Origin: Antedon bifida
Lineage: Eukaryota; Echinodermata; Crinoidea; Comatulida; Antedonidae
Assembly (NCBI GenBank): GCA_963402885.1
Contig: OY727093.1
Coordinates: 25,047,409 to 25,111,408, forward strand
Length of the DNA: 64,000 bases
Direction: 5' to 3'
This document shows, one piece after another, positions 1-31,920 of this stretch (positions are counted from its first letter, which is position 1; each line of letters opens with the position of its first letter). Under the pieces are notes generated by a model. It saw only the letters and a list, made by a program, of their open reading frames with translations, made no database searches and had not been told where the DNA came from. The translations under genes were made by a program, and so were the position numbers.

Positions 1-17854
<17,854 letters not shown>

Positions 17855-18360
17855 ATACAATTAATCATTAACTAGTTTATTATTTATAATTATTAACAGT
17901 TTTCCTAAATAGGCTGTTAATATTAATAGCATATTGAGATATAGTAGACAACTTATGACGTATGTACAATTCTTGGTATAATGTTTTCAAGCTACAACAT
18001 TACTGTTTATACATACATAGTGTACTTAACATTTGGTTCTTGTCTTTTTCAGAGATTTTACTTAATGGCAGAATTTCTTGATATTTTAGTCCTTCCGTAT
18101 GATCCTATTCAGAAAACGTACTACATATTGACAGTATAATTTATTAATTTTTTTACATTCAGTCAATATCGTATGTCAAACTTCAATAGGTTGTGTACTG
18201 AAATGTAACTTTATTCTATTTATTTATTTATCATTTGATTTATGTTTTATTTCATAATATATGTCACAAATACATATTTCATCGTAATACTACCAACATG
18301 GAGATGCAAATTAGTTTGATACTCTCATCTGTGTTAGCTTTATTTTATTTATTTTATGTC
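17855..18360 (+). other. ICA1 3' flank / probable 3' UTR
   Basis: Follows the stop. I see no canonical AATAAA close by; the first good one is 19351-19356, so either the 3' UTR is ~1.5 kb or a variant signal is used. No coding signal. Confidence 0.4.
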
Positions 18361-18682
18361 CTTAGGCACATGTGGCCAAGGATTACCAATAGTAAATAAG
18401 TCACTGTCCTATCAGATAGGTGGTAATCCCCCTGATACAGGGGCTATTTTGTGAACCAGTTCACCAGAGTAACCCCCTACTCGTCTCGAATGATAAACTG
18501 GGTTCTTTAAAGTGCACACAAGCTATAACTGTGTACATTGGACCTATGGTTTATAGTCTTTATCCGAGAAGACTTGTTCCACAATCAGAAGTAGGAGCGA
18601 GTCGGCCTTGAACCCATGCCAATATTGTTGGCTCTGTAGGTACGGTAAACGGCGCCTCTGCCTTAACCGCTTGGCCATTTGA
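18361..18682 (-). mobile_element. tRNA-derived SINE, family A, near full length
   Basis: Read on the minus strand the head contains a box A (TGGCCAAGCGGTTAAGGC) and a box B (GGTTCAAGGCC) about 50 nt apart, like a Leu/Ser tRNA. The body runs to GGTAATCCTTGGCCACATGT at 18361. The body is shared with copies at 1180-1345 and 59095-59375. It lies just past the ICA1 stop, possibly within its 3' UTR in antisense. Confidence 0.7.
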
Positions 18683-18689
18683 ATCTTTC

Positions 18690-21600
18690 GCTTTAGACAT
18701 CCACACTGGAGTATAAATTGGTACTAGAAATGCTGTCTTAAATAGTTCAGGCTATTATTCCCAAATCATATTACAACATTTCAACGAATGAGAATTGTTT
18801 TTTTGGATACATAACTTTCACAATTGTTCCTATTTTCTTTCATATTGTTCTTATTATCTTTCTATACGTATAAGTATACAGATTTTGTAGAATTATTTTA
18901 GTAATTTATTCTGTTGATTGTTCTTGTTGGTTTAGTTCCATATATTTGTAATGAAATAGTGTTTTGGTAATTCTATGTTTTATAGAGAATTTTAAAATAA
19001 TATTTGTCTTTTATTTATTTAATTTTTTTCTAGGTTAGCAAGTATAGTTATTGTCATTGATTACATGGTAGCTATGGTTTATAAATTCAAGATAGTGCTT
19101 AAACAAGTTTAGTGAAAACACAAGGTATTGGTAGCTACTTCATTTTAGTGCCTAAGGATTTACGATTTGACATACAATGTAGCTAATTATTTTAGTATTA
19201 CCTTCCACCAAACTTTTGGATGGATAATCATATGAATATTCATTAGGCGTAATACCAACAATTAACAAAATATTTATATAGTGAAGAATAAGTGCCAAAT
19301 GTTTATTATTACACTCCCCCACCCCACCCCACCCCTTTCTATTTGCTCTAAATAAAAAGCTAATAAGTGTTCTTTTTTAGAAGTTTAAACAACTATTGAT
19401 ATATGCAGTGTTACTGAAATCTTTACAATTAATACAAGCTTAATATTCCACGCTTACTTAGGAATTACTAATGAATGGCCAGGCTAAGATTAATAACCTG
19501 GTTATTAGCCATTTATGCTAAATTCCTTAAAGAAGTAATTTTTTTCTCTTTTTTTAGGTCAAATCATCACTCATTATTGGCTATTTGTCACTAAATCTAT
19601 ATTAATTATCTTCTTTGACTAATATTGCATCTTAGTATTACAGTACTTGTTGACTAATATCCTCTTCTTTTACATATTGCACTCTTGTAATTAATTTGCT
19701 TCACTGACAAATCTACTTATTATTATTATTTCCATGTATTAACTGCACTTTAAAACCTTGTTCTACAAATAGTTTATTGCAAAAATATTTTCAAAATACA
19801 TTTCACCTTGAGTAACACTCTTTCCACTAACTTAATTAAACATTATTTTTTGTTTTGGTATCCACCATTCATAGTTAGGCTAAAGTAAAACACCCTTAAC
19901 TTTTTCCTATCTTAAGTAAATACCACTTAAGAGAAATCCTTAAATATCAATGACTTAAGTGAAATACTTAGTATTTAAGGGAAGTATCTCATTGATTGGT
20001 GAATACGGCCAGCGGATCTTGTTATAATCTTGTTCTCAATATACAATTAGATTAAGTTGTATTTAAACACTTTTGATCGCTATGGTTGTTTTCATCCACC
20101 CGTCATCAACATTTAATGAATGACGTAGAATTACATAACATAAATTAATGTGCCTAAAACAAGCACACCACATAGTGAGAGCATCGATCGTAATGTTCAG
20201 AGAAATTCAATAATAAAGCCTAAGAGAATAATAAGGTTAAAATTTAAATTTAAGTGCCACACATGCCAAGGGGCTCATAATTCCAATCTAAATATCATTG
20301 ATTGAAACCCAAAAAAAACCCACAGCTCTGTATTACATCGGCTAAGTTATTGATTTTACGTTGATAATTATTTCTTTAGCTTTACATATGATGAGAGAAT
20401 AAATTGTCCTAATTTGAGATAATATCTAAGAATTGAATGAATGAATAAATAAAGTTATTTCTTGAAATTGTACATAAAGATATGAACCAATACCATCTAC
20501 AATCACTTGAAAAATGATGATTTGATATTTCATATTTTATATCGAAAAATGATTTTTAGTTTCATTTCTAGTCTCTTTTTTATTCTCAAGTAAATAAAAG
20601 TAGGTGCTTAGTTTTTTTTCAATGGGAACACCGTTCTGTTGTTGTTTTTCCTTTATTTATAATTATAATTTTGTTTTCCGTGAGTTTCTTAATGAATTTT
20701 ATTTTCCATGGATTGAACCATGAATATTCTTTTTTTTTTTCTTGGTTTTTTTTTTCTGTCTATTACATTTTCTTTGTGTGTTATTTACTTATTGAGGAAG
20801 TTCAGTACTTTATCTTTTAAATGTAGTATTTCAAAATAGTTTGAATTAACTAGAATCTTTATGCTTTCTTCCTCATTTGCATTCCAATAAAATGATACTA
20901 ATTGAAGCCTTTCATTCATTATTTATATTTAATCATATTTATAAGTATTATTAATAATTATTTTCATAAAGAATATCTGTAATTGACAACTATTCCATTA
21001 AGTTATACTAATTTACGCCTTTATTATGTATATTTAGATGAATTAAAGCGTATTCTGATTTCATATAGTATAATTCAGTAATCAATAAGAAGGCTTGTAT
21101 CATAATATATACATTTTCGATATTGTCTTTGTTGATTTTAATGAAATGTATTGCAATTTAATCATTCATTTTATTCATATCTCCCTATTTTTCTTCTCTT
21201 TGCTTTTTCATAAAAAAAAAAATTCTTCGATCTCCAACAAACTCATTTGTGGCATCATTTATATACCTTCAATTTCAGACTCCTGCATCAAACTCCTCCA
21301 CCTAACGTTTTCATCTATTCCAGTCTGTACCATGTAACCAATTTATGATGATAAAAACAAATAGTATATTGATCTTTCCAGAGCATGGCATTATTGTTCT
21401 GTTGACATGTTTACCCATCACACAAAACCTGTAATTATTGATTGAAATTTATTATTCAAAAGACATGATCCGAAGAAATTAATTTCATTTTATGAGGATG
21501 CTAATAAAATGTATAATCTTATTATCCTCTTTCAGATCATTCTTACAATAATCCATGTTATTATTGGTTTTATTCGGAATTGATTAAATTAGTTCACAAA

Positions 21601-23780
21601 TGACCTATTACCACAAATTATACAATATATGTTTTTATTATTTTGGCTGTAAACATTATTATGTTGTTAGAGCTGATTAATATTAGCATTACAATTCACT
21701 ATATTTTGTGTAGTATCTTTACACCAACTAGCCAGCATCAATTTTCCCGATATCGACATAATGAGTTCAATATGGGGGCTATAAAATATTTTAATGTATT
21801 TCTGGTAAAGTTAAGTTGTAACATAACAAGCATAAAGTTTAGATACTTTATTAGTTTATTTGCCATGCAAACCTTTAAACATTTCTAGGTATCTATTATT
21901 ACTACTGACAATGAATCTTTATTTCTTTATCTACTACTAGATCTACTGCTACCACTAAGACTAAACCTTTGTATCCACTAACCTCTTCCGAATTAAAAAA
22001 AAATTGATTTTACATTTTTCCACTTCCCTTATATTCATCATGTATTTCTATTTGTGCGTATATTTCTACTGAAGAACATTATTATAGCCTTATCAATTGT
22101 TTCCCCGTTATTCATTATTATCTTCGGAAAAAATATTACTCCTTTTGTAATTGTTTTGAGATAACAAACTATACATTAGGTAACTTTGTGCGTTGAGGAA
22201 ATAAATATAATTTCTCCCATATGCTTTATGGTAACATCATAAATGTATGTTGTCCATGGTAACAGTAAACCTACTCTTTGTTAAATCAATGTCCATAGTA
22301 ACATATAATAGATACGGTAATGAGTATGAAGTCAGTAAGCTTGTAAATAATACAATTTGTATATGGACTTAGCTATATACACTTTCCGCATCCAGGTTAT
22401 GGGATGCTATTTGTCATTATAAAAAGATTTAAAAATATAGTATATAACTATTTATTTGTTATGATAAAGATTAAATTGTATATAAAAATTATTCTATAGC
22501 ATGAATGGCAAGCATTGATGTTTTCTTGGAGGTTATTTAATTTTGTTATGTATTTATGTACTATCAAATTCCAATTTGCAATTGTATTCTTTCAGTGTAT
22601 TCTATTATCATTCCAAATAATTGTTGAATTCTTTTGGTAATTCTATATATCGACTGCGACACGAGGTACAGAGTATTACATGCGCGTGCAAACATTGATG
22701 ACACGGTACAAATGCTGATACAAAATTAACGGTTACGACTTTTGCACGCGCTTGTCAACTAAGTGTCACTGGCGGTATATATTATATAGCGATAAGTTAT
22801 ACGCATTCAATGGGAGATGCTGATGAGGATTAAAATGACTCAACTCTATTATCAGAGTGCAATATACTTGAATTTAATTAAGTTTCAATTATCCTTATCC
22901 GGGTTACGGTGATAATAGTGATTAATATTACGATTTTACTGCATTTCAGTAACTCGTTGGGTGTTCAGAAATAGTTGCTCTTTCGTTGTTATTAAACATT
23001 GTATTATATACTTATTTGTTTGAATTGTCATGTAAAATGTGTGTTAAGTCATTTCATTGCCATCTTTCATTTATCATTCATATTAAATCATTGTAAGCGT
23101 AATGTTGGTCGTGGTAACTCCTTCTTGTCATCCTCATATTCATTACACTGTTTCATCATGATCATAAAACACCAATGTAATCATCATTATTATTTCTACC
23201 TTAACATTTTTTTCATGAATATTTATCATCATGGTAATTATTTCGTCGTCATTTTAATTTATTATGTTTCACGTTTATCCATTGCATACGACACTGTGTA
23301 AACCAACTTATAGACACATTGTGGTTTGTGTTGCTGTGTATTGTGTGTAATTATGAAATGTATAAGTAATAATTAGTTATAACGTTGCTAATAAGACAGT
23401 ACATTATTGTATATAATCAAATTGTATAACTTTTATCGAGGTGTTTTTATATAATGGTTAAAGTTGTCAGATTTTAAAAACCTTTCTTGATTAATGTTAA
23501 AGGTATAGGATAGATATATACATTTACAATTCTGATTTTTATTTTGTAAATTATTATATGATTATTATATAATTACGAGCCACAGTTCGTTACCTTTTCC
23601 GTTCGTTTCCCCGACGCAATTTATTTTCTGAAATTGGTAATTAATAAAATGTATTATTTTGCCATGCAAAAGGTCCCGTTATATTGTTTTATGATTGATT
23701 AATCACTATACTACACTGTTTATTCCGGGTTACATTAGAGTATGGGGTTTTAAATTGTATACGAATGCATCTGAACTTAC
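18690..23780. other. Gene-poor AT-rich intergenic block
   Basis: Apart from the quadruplex-prone run at 19316 I see only homopolymer-rich DNA and short ORFs with no domain, no splice-site pattern and no repeat spanning them. Confidence 0.5.
19316..19335 (-). other. Potential G-quadruplex (minus strand)
   Basis: The plus strand is C5-A-C4-A-C4-A-C4, so the minus strand has four runs of at least four G with one-base loops. About 1.5 kb past the ICA1 stop. Confidence 0.6.
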
Positions 23781-23787
23781 TGTGAAA

Positions 23788-23830
23788 CCAGGGAAGAGTG
23801 AAATTACATTGTAATTTTACTCTTCCCTGG
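23788..23830. repeat. Near-perfect 43-nt palindrome
   Basis: CCAGGGAAGAGTGAAATTAC pairs with its mirror ending TCTTCCCTGG, 21 bp per arm, one mismatch, one-base centre. A single occurrence in the window. Confidence 0.75.
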
Positions 23831-24469
23831 TGGAACTAATGAACGTATATTTTAATATCTAAACACAATTCTTTGATTTTTAGGCTATTCAATGTGTTTA
23901 TTGTATGCTCAATGGTGTGGACACGGTCCGTAATTGCACATCTTGCGTTCACACGACACTGCCTCTGCTTTGTACAGTTACACACCATATCTCTGTGGTG
24001 ACGTGTGCTTTGCGATTGACAAGACACACTTGCGATTCACACGGCACATGACTAATATCATTGTAAGCACTTGTTCTTTTGCATATTTATGTTACGTTTT
24101 ATTATCATCAGTTGTTATGTTCTCTCTTTAAATATATAAGAACATATTGCTATGCATTGTTCGGTCGTTGTTATCGCTTGTTATATCGATTGAATTATCC
24201 TGTTAATGTCTTGTTATTATTTTGTAAACATATTCCAAAAGGTATAGGCCTATCGAGTTTATTTAAAACGAGGTTGGTGGAATGAGACGCTAACAGGATA
24301 AAATTAAAACGTTGGTACAGTATAAATTGGTATGAATGTCGCAAGTGACTTTGTTAAAAGCGTCTAAGAATGGGAAGGAAGCAAGCTGGAAAAGCCAAAT
24401 TGAATTGAAAAACTTCGTAGGCCTAATCGTAACAAATCACTATGATAACTGGCCTAAAAAAATCGCACA

Positions 24470-24525
24470 TGAACGCACGCCAACACGTGCATGGCGCACG
24501 CCAACACGTACGTGACGCACGACAA
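24470..24525 (+). repeat. Short GCACGCCAACACGT tandem
   Basis: ACGCACGCCAACACGT occurs twice, followed by GTGACGCACGAC; CpG-rich in AT-rich surroundings. Confidence 0.45.
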
Positions 24526-25317
24526 TTAATAATCTTTACGAACCATTTGTTTAGAAAATTTAGCTTTCTCTATAAGTTTTAATTATAATATGACGAATAT
24601 TTTTCCTATCACAGACCTAGGTCTATTAGACCTAGTGTAAAAGAAAATTTTTTTTTTTCATTTCGTCAAATCAGACCAATATTTTTTTTTTAAATTTCGC
24701 CTTTCCTCGATAGGATTACTTTACTTTAGTTACACTTCACTTAATGTAACAGTACACGAGAGTAGATAATTATTTTTTTCCGAATAGGCGCCATAGCTTA
24801 AATAATGTATAGTAGTTTCAGATGTTCATTGCACAGGTTTTATTAGGTGTAATGAGACGTAGATTACTCAACATATATTTTGTGCTTTATCATTAATTGT
24901 ATTCATATCTTCATTTAAGGGAAAATGTATCAGACATTACGGCAATCATTTAACAATACCCAGAAGACGATTCGTTTTCACCACGCGCGCACTCTCTATC
25001 CTTCCTTTCAAGTACACTAAATAGTGTCCGTGTTTTGGTTATAGTTCTGTCTACGTAACAAAAAGAAAGCGGAACAGGCGTTCTCAAAATGTTAATTAGA
25101 TACTGTATCTAATTAGCATAATTACGTTCTTAAGTTAATTTAGCACAGGAATGGCCATTTAAGAATTGTTCCTGATAGTTGAGAGATTTTAGAATTGGTT
25201 TGATCGATGTACTCATTATGCTAATTAAAAAAAAATGAAAGACCCGTCATTGCCATTTCTGGGTCCCATAGGCCATATCTACACATACTCCGTATTTATA
25301 ATGGTCGGAACATTATA

Positions 25318-25396
25318 GCTCTCCACACCTCCCCTCCCCCAAACATCTCTCCACACCCCCTCCCCCCATCTCTCCACACCCCCCATCTCTCAACAC
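25318..25396. repeat. C-rich tandem repeat (CATCTCTCCACACCCC)
   Basis: About four units of CTCTCCACAC(C) with C-runs of 4-6. The minus strand is G-rich and could also form quadruplexes. Confidence 0.6.
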
Positions 25397-27696
25397 ATCG
25401 GTGTTGACGAGTACTAATACTGTACAGTTATTTCACGGATAAGGCAGCTTATTTTCAGTAACACCGAATTCCTCAGGTTAATGGCCACTAATCAATTATT
25501 TCTTCATAAAACCGTTTTTGTATACATGTTCCCGTGTGTAAAATAATATCGTCGTGATGTTATTATACACTAGGTATACGGTATCTTTTGTCATTTTCAT
25601 TTTCACGCCTTTCAACCAGTGGCGTAACGGCTATGAGCGCTCACTGGCTAAACCCAGGGATCCCAGGGCTTATGGGGCCTCTGTGCAGTGCCCAGAAGAG
25701 AAACAGGCATTAAATATGTTGAAAAGGCTCAAAATCCCTAGGCCTCCAGCATTGGTTCAACCCCAACGAATAGAATTCTTTATTCATATATTTTAGATAA
25801 TATTGAAAAGATAAACACTGATACTATTTGATTTAAATTGAACAAAAAGTGTCACGCAGAACTAGTCCAATATGACATACGTGATCTGGCATAGAAATGC
25901 ACATTTTATACAGTATCATCAATATCTATTCATCGATTTAATTATGGCGTAGTATTAGTTTACAAATTATTATAATTTAAGATATTATAGTACTAGAAAT
26001 TAAATAAAAAATCGATTTATATAACTTATGAGAATGCAAAAGTGAAATTTATCATGGCAATTTATTTTTATTTTGAACGTCTTTTGATTTTGTTTCCGGT
26101 TTTTGGTAGTGGATTTTTTCATCCATTCAACAATACATTTAAAATACATAAACAAAGAACAAACAAATACAAAAAATGGATGATGATTTCTTCCCTAATT
26201 TCATTCAATTGTAAATATCTAATATTACGATTTACATTCTTTATTCACCACTTATCTGAGTCCATCTCGGCCCATGTCTCTTCAAAACAGTTACTGTACT
26301 GTTACTGTCCAAACGGTTTGTTTAACGTAGGAAAAGAAAGATCCGACCTCATTTTTTAATCAATCATGCTAGCCCCCAGACAAATAGATAATTAAGCCTA
26401 ACATCTTTAAGGTCGATTTCATGTCATGTCTGTTTCTGTGTTTGCCGAACTGTTGTCGTATTTGACCCTTGACCTATTTGACCCATTTGACGTATAAAAG
26501 AAACCTAATGAATAAATGGTTGTTTTGTTTTTGTTTTCTGAATAGTCATCAATTTATAAAATCATTTAATATTAATATTTTATTCATTTGTGCATTTCCA
26601 ATGTCTGACGGCAACAGCTTTATTTCCATGTGGGCAAACTTCTTTGTGCTGTTTTGTCCTAATTTTCTTCATCTTGAAATGTCATATCTTACGTAGGCGA
26701 TGATGGAATGACACAAACTCTGTGTTTTTGCTCTTTATAAAATCAATTTGATTCATTTTCACGTGCAAGCCTTCATTTCATTTCTCCTGCTCCAATTCTG
26801 TCTCAAGGCCTACATTTATATACATATATATATACATGTATATCTCGCAAAAAGGTTCTTCACTTCTTCCGCTTCACTATTTTCATGTTTACCACGTAAA
26901 GCACGATATTACACGTTGACTTACCTATACATAGAATTGTCTTCATTCAAACCGTTGGCGATAGGCTAAAGGTCCACAAAACGTAATGCATTTACGATCG
27001 ATGGATTGTATAATTCTGTATAATTGCCCATAGCGTGGACAGTTTAGTGAAATACCCTAAGACACATTGATCAAATGATATTGATCTTTTTTGTATCCAA
27101 CTTGTACAGATGATAACTTATGCTGAGAATTGCCTTGGCCAAGTCGTCTAAATAAGATTCACAAATTGAACATTAAAAATCCTTTTAATCATAATGCATA
27201 CAGATACAATAAACTACAACACTTTTAAATTTTCTCTTTAGGCCTATAGGGATTTCATCCACTTTTATTTCTTACATAAAAACGCATGTTTACTTATGAA
27301 AAACATTTTCTTGTACATAGTAGGCTAATAGTTTGAGCTTATATTTGTTTATAATATATATTTAAAGTCTATGCACATTGTGACCAATATGCTCTGATTG
27401 GAGACTTAAGTCGCAAGGCGTTCAGCGTTCGTGATGATGACATATTTAATAACATTTTGATTATAATTCTTCATCAACTATCTTTCTTTAGTATAATTTC
27501 ATAGAGATACATAGTTAATTCTAGCTTAAAGTTAGTAATTTAATACATTTAGAAATATAATATTTTTCATAGAGTTATCCCAAAGGAGGGGTCTATTGTA
27601 ATTGAATAATTTCCTACAGAGAAACTAAAAGCCGCAATCGGGGCTGAGTTTCCTTCGCATTTGTACAATTTTACATTTTAAATATTAATAATACGA

Positions 27697-28024
27697 TTAA
27701 AGATATATTATCCCCCTAAACAAATAATTGTTTACATTTTTTTGTTGAATATGCCATTTTAATGTCATATAAATATTGATCGAAAAAAAAAATTCCCTGA
27801 AAAAAATGTAATTTAAAGAAAAATATACCTAAATTGTCTGTCAAACAATGGGTTTTGGTTAAAATTAACCGTTACTTTGGTCTTTTTACAAGTGAAATAA
27901 TTATTTTTATGAATTTTTTTTTCTACAGAAGTGAATAACTTTATTAAAACTGCAAAATGGTGTATTCAAATCTGATTTTAGTAATCTTTATTTTTAATGT
28001 TTTTGGGGGACAATACATCTTTAA
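27697..28024. mobile_element. MITE-2 copy c
   Basis: TTAAAGATATATTATCCCCC ... GGGGGACAATACATCTTTAA, ~328 bp, intergenic. Confidence 0.75.
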
Positions 28025-28709
28025 GGTATATACTTTAAATATAAGAAAATCTATGTTATAGAATTATTACAATTAATTTTGTAATTTGATGAATGATATT
28101 GTTTGATATAAGGCAATATAATCCTTATATTAGGTAAAATTACATGTGTTCTCTGTGCTCTTCTGTTGGATGTTAATTAAACAATGATTTGATACGATTT
28201 CTATATTAAGATAACGTCCCGGATAACGTATAATGTTATAAGTAGTTATGGTACAGCAATACAAGACTACGTGCTTAAATACTTTCAATTCCAACGTTTG
28301 GTATTCGCTTTAGACACGCAAGAACTCACCCACGTGCTTATGCAGTATTGAATAGTTGTTTGAACATAGTTCTTGTACCGCAGCACCGACGAAGGTAAGA
28401 CATATATTGTTTGTACTCTAACGAAATTCATTACCGGTGCTATCGGCGGCGAACGATTTGGAATTGTATTGTATGATGTTACCATGGATGAATCCCTGAT
28501 ATTACTAAATCTTGTATTTTAAAGTACACGTATTACGTGGAAGCTGGGTATTTGTGTATATTTCACAGTTTCAACAGTGTGAAAGAATTGCCGAAAATGG
28601 AGACCAATCAGGTGATCTCATTCCACCATTCCGTTCCTTTGTTGATCTTGAGCTGATGTTTATAATCTGTTCATAACCAGTATTCTGAATTAGTTGCACA
28701 TTTTATTAG

Positions 28710-28830
28710 GGTAGAACCTCTATTAAGGGGACACTCCGCCGGACCCAACAAAGTATCCTAATTGAGGTGTCTTCTGAATGGGATCGGTCGTACTGACGTT
28801 CATTTCACGGGAAGGTGTCTCCAATTAATT
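28710..28830. repeat. MITE-9-related fragment
   Basis: GTAGAACCTCTATTAAGGGG, CGGACCCAACAAAGTATCC and GAGGTGTCTTCTGAATGGGA recall the 12.8- and 0.4-kb elements. Confidence 0.45.
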
Positions 28831-31095
28831 TTACTTAAAGTGCGATTGCCTATTTCTATTTAATTTATATTATTATAGTATACCTTTTATCATTATTTAA
28901 ATTATATTTCAATTGATAATATGTATTTAATTTGAAATCTGAAATAAATAAATATTGATTTTAATTGAATTAAATAAGTGTGTTCTCTAAGTACAAGAGT
29001 TTACTATTTAAAACTTTGTCCAGGCGTACATACAGTCTGAGCGTCGAATCAGGCTATCGGCACAGCGCATTTTGTTTTCTGAGACGAAATAAACATATTG
29101 TCAGAAAATGACCAAGAACAAAGTTATCGTTAAGACGGTGTTTAACTGCTTAATACAACTTGATATCGCTAAATGTTTCACACTCTCTTTTAATTGCATG
29201 ATCGAATTGTTTTATTTAAACTGTTAAAGTGTAATTGATAGCACTGTTACGTTTAACTCAATCAACTGTCTTAACACATATGTTGTTCTGATCAATTTCT
29301 GAGAATGTTTTCATTATTATTCCGTAACCCACACGTTGTCTGAAATAGATAATTTCCCTTATGATGAAGCATGGTTAAAGTAATTTTACCATCGAACGAA
29401 TTTGACGGATTAGTTTCCTTTGGATATGTACGCTTAACAATTTTGTTATTAATGATTGATCGATTAATGTTTGGGTATTTATTTCCAGTTGTCAGTAAAG
29501 TTAATGTGTGTCTATTATAACCATCACAAGTTTATAATAGAATTAAAATTTATTGGAAACTTCACTTTTACAGCAGTGTCCAAATAATAACTTAAAATGA
29601 ACAAAATAAATGCAAAAAAAATAACATGTTGTGTGTGAAATACAGCATACAAAAATAAATAAAATTATTAACTTAAAATGAATCAAAATAAATGAAAAAA
29701 TAATAGAATGTAGTGTGAAATACAAAACATAAGGCATATATACAAGTGTGTTGTGTTTAGATACCAACAAAAGACATATAGAAATAAATAAATAAAATTA
29801 ATGTCACAAGTAAGATTAATATGTACTAAGAGTTATTGGATGCCACAGGTATGGGACTCAGCTAGTCTAGAAATGGTAGCTACTTATTCTTGCTCATCTT
29901 GCTACTTTTGTACTAGTTTCCCTGTTCTATTTGTGTATTGATTAGAAAAATGTACTGATAAATATGAATTATCAATCGGGAAAATATGTATTTGATATGA
30001 ATACTGAATGCACTTATTAAATGTGATAAGTCCTTGTTGAGAGAGGTGAAGGTTGGTTTACTTGACTTTATTAACATAGATTATTAACATTAAAAATCCT
30101 ATGTTTATTAGATTTCGCCAGATTATTATTTAGTTTATTTTTCGCGTAGCTTGAATCCCTTTGGGCGCAAATCTTTTTAGAACCGTGCATTGTGGAGTTG
30201 GTGTGCAACTTCTGTAATTCATAGTAATTAGTCGATACTATTCAAGCATTATTCAAATAATCAATTTTATTTACTGTATATGTATTTATTATTACAATGA
30301 TGAAGTAAAATATATTTTTTTTAATTATCTTAGTATGCCAATGCCAATGCATCATTAAAGACGAATAACTTATGCAGTATCTGTTAAATTAAAGCATCGT
30401 GAATGGTCAAAACAATAGAGACATTTAACAGATTCTACAGTATGTGACAAAGGTTGCTGTCCGAAGATGTCATACTGCTGACTGTTTATTGTCGCTGAAC
30501 ACGATACCGCTCATATATCGGGTAAACATGGTATTCATTGATAAAAAAGAGACCTGGCTACCTCTCTGCCTACATCTACAATACCAGAACCCCAACATCG
30601 CGTTAAGGTAAACCAATGTTCAGTTACATTTATATACTGAGTTCACTGTTAAATTGATACAAACGAGTATAAATTATTTCTGTAGGTAGGTGATAATGAT
30701 ACAGATTAACGTCACAGAACCTGCATCATTATACAACTACAATTATTGGTTACACGTCGTTAAAATGCTATACCAATTAATATATGTAATAATTGATTGA
30801 GTTCGTCACTACTTGTGCGTGACTCCCCGCTTGAAATAATTATAATCATTCGGATTAATTGTGTCAGGCCGCCGTTATAACAAATCGATTCAGAAACACG
30901 TCATAATACTATACCATTATCAGGTTCTATAATACTATAGATATTTAAACTACCATCTAATTTTAATTTAAAAGAGGTATATGTAAAATATATACCGTAT
31001 TTTGCTAATAAATATCCAAACAAACTGACTTGCGAAGATATTTGAACTATTGTTCGACAAAAGAAAACTGAGTTTATACAACCGATTAGTCTGCG

Positions 31096-31920
31096 CATGT
31101 GTTAGACCCAGTATAATACATACTGTTCGTTCATTATCGGGCGGTATTGGTCGATATAACGTTCTCGTCTACCGGTCCTGACCTGAAACGACGAAAGGTC
31201 GCTATTTAGATAGTCACAGACCTATCTTAAATTGTGAGGCATGTGTTAGGTCCAGTATAACATATTGTTTCGTTCATTATCGGAACGATATTGGTCGATA
31301 TAACGTTTTCGTTTATCGGTCCTAAAACGACGAAGGGCTCCTATTTAAACCGACACACAACCATCTTGCGTTGTGTCAGGCATGTGTTAGGCCCAAATAA
31401 TACTTACTGTTTCGTTCATTATCGGGACGGTATTGGTCGATATAACGTTCTCGTTTATCGGTCCTGAAACGACGAAGGGCCGCTATTTAAACCGGCACAG
31501 AACGATCTTGAATTGTGTCAGGCATGTGTTAGGCCCAGCATAATATATTCTTTCGTTCATTATCGGGACAGTACTGGTCGATTTAACATTCTCGTCTATC
31601 GGTCCTAAAACGACGAAGGGCCGCTATTTAAACCGGCACAGAACGATCTTGAATTGTGTCAGGCATGTGTGAGACCCAGATAATACTTACGGTTTCGTTC
31701 ATTATCGGGACGGTATTGGTCGATATAACGTTTTCGTCTATCGGTCCTAAAACGACGAAAGGCCGCTATTTAAACTGGCACAGAACTATCTTGAATTGTG
31801 TTAGGCATGTGTTAGGCCCAGCATAATATATTGTTTCGTTCATTATCGGGACGGTACTGGTCGATATAACGTTCTCGTCTATCGGTCCGGAAACGACGAA
31901 CGGTCGCTATTCAGACGGAC
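31096..31920. repeat. Satellite-like tandem array, ~5.8 copies of a 141-144 bp unit
   Basis: Units begin (at CATGTG) at 31096, 31240, 31381, 31523, 31664 and 31806, so spacings are 144, 141, 142, 141, 142. Each has TTCGTTCATTATCGG, GGTCGAT(A/T)TAAC, ATCGGTCC, ACGACGAA and GCTATTTAAACCGG. Copies differ by scattered substitutions. No open frame runs through all units. The unit is richer in GC and CpG than its flanks. Confidence 0.9.

Larger units (their letters stand above)
23840..31090. other. Gene-poor intergenic block
   Basis: Contains the items listed separately (24.47, 25.32, 27.70, 28.71 kb), an imperfect ~85-bp A-rich duplication at 29555-29730 and a TATATACA microsatellite at 26815-26845. 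Short ORFs here show no recognisable protein. Confidence 0.5.

Noticed and set aside
22999-23301. 100-codon ORF
   Set aside because: AT-rich DNA with no domain, no splice context and a composition matching translated noise.
31096-31920. CRISPR-like array
   Set aside because: The units are contiguous ~141-bp repeats without unique spacers, in a eukaryotic context; a satellite or minisatellite.
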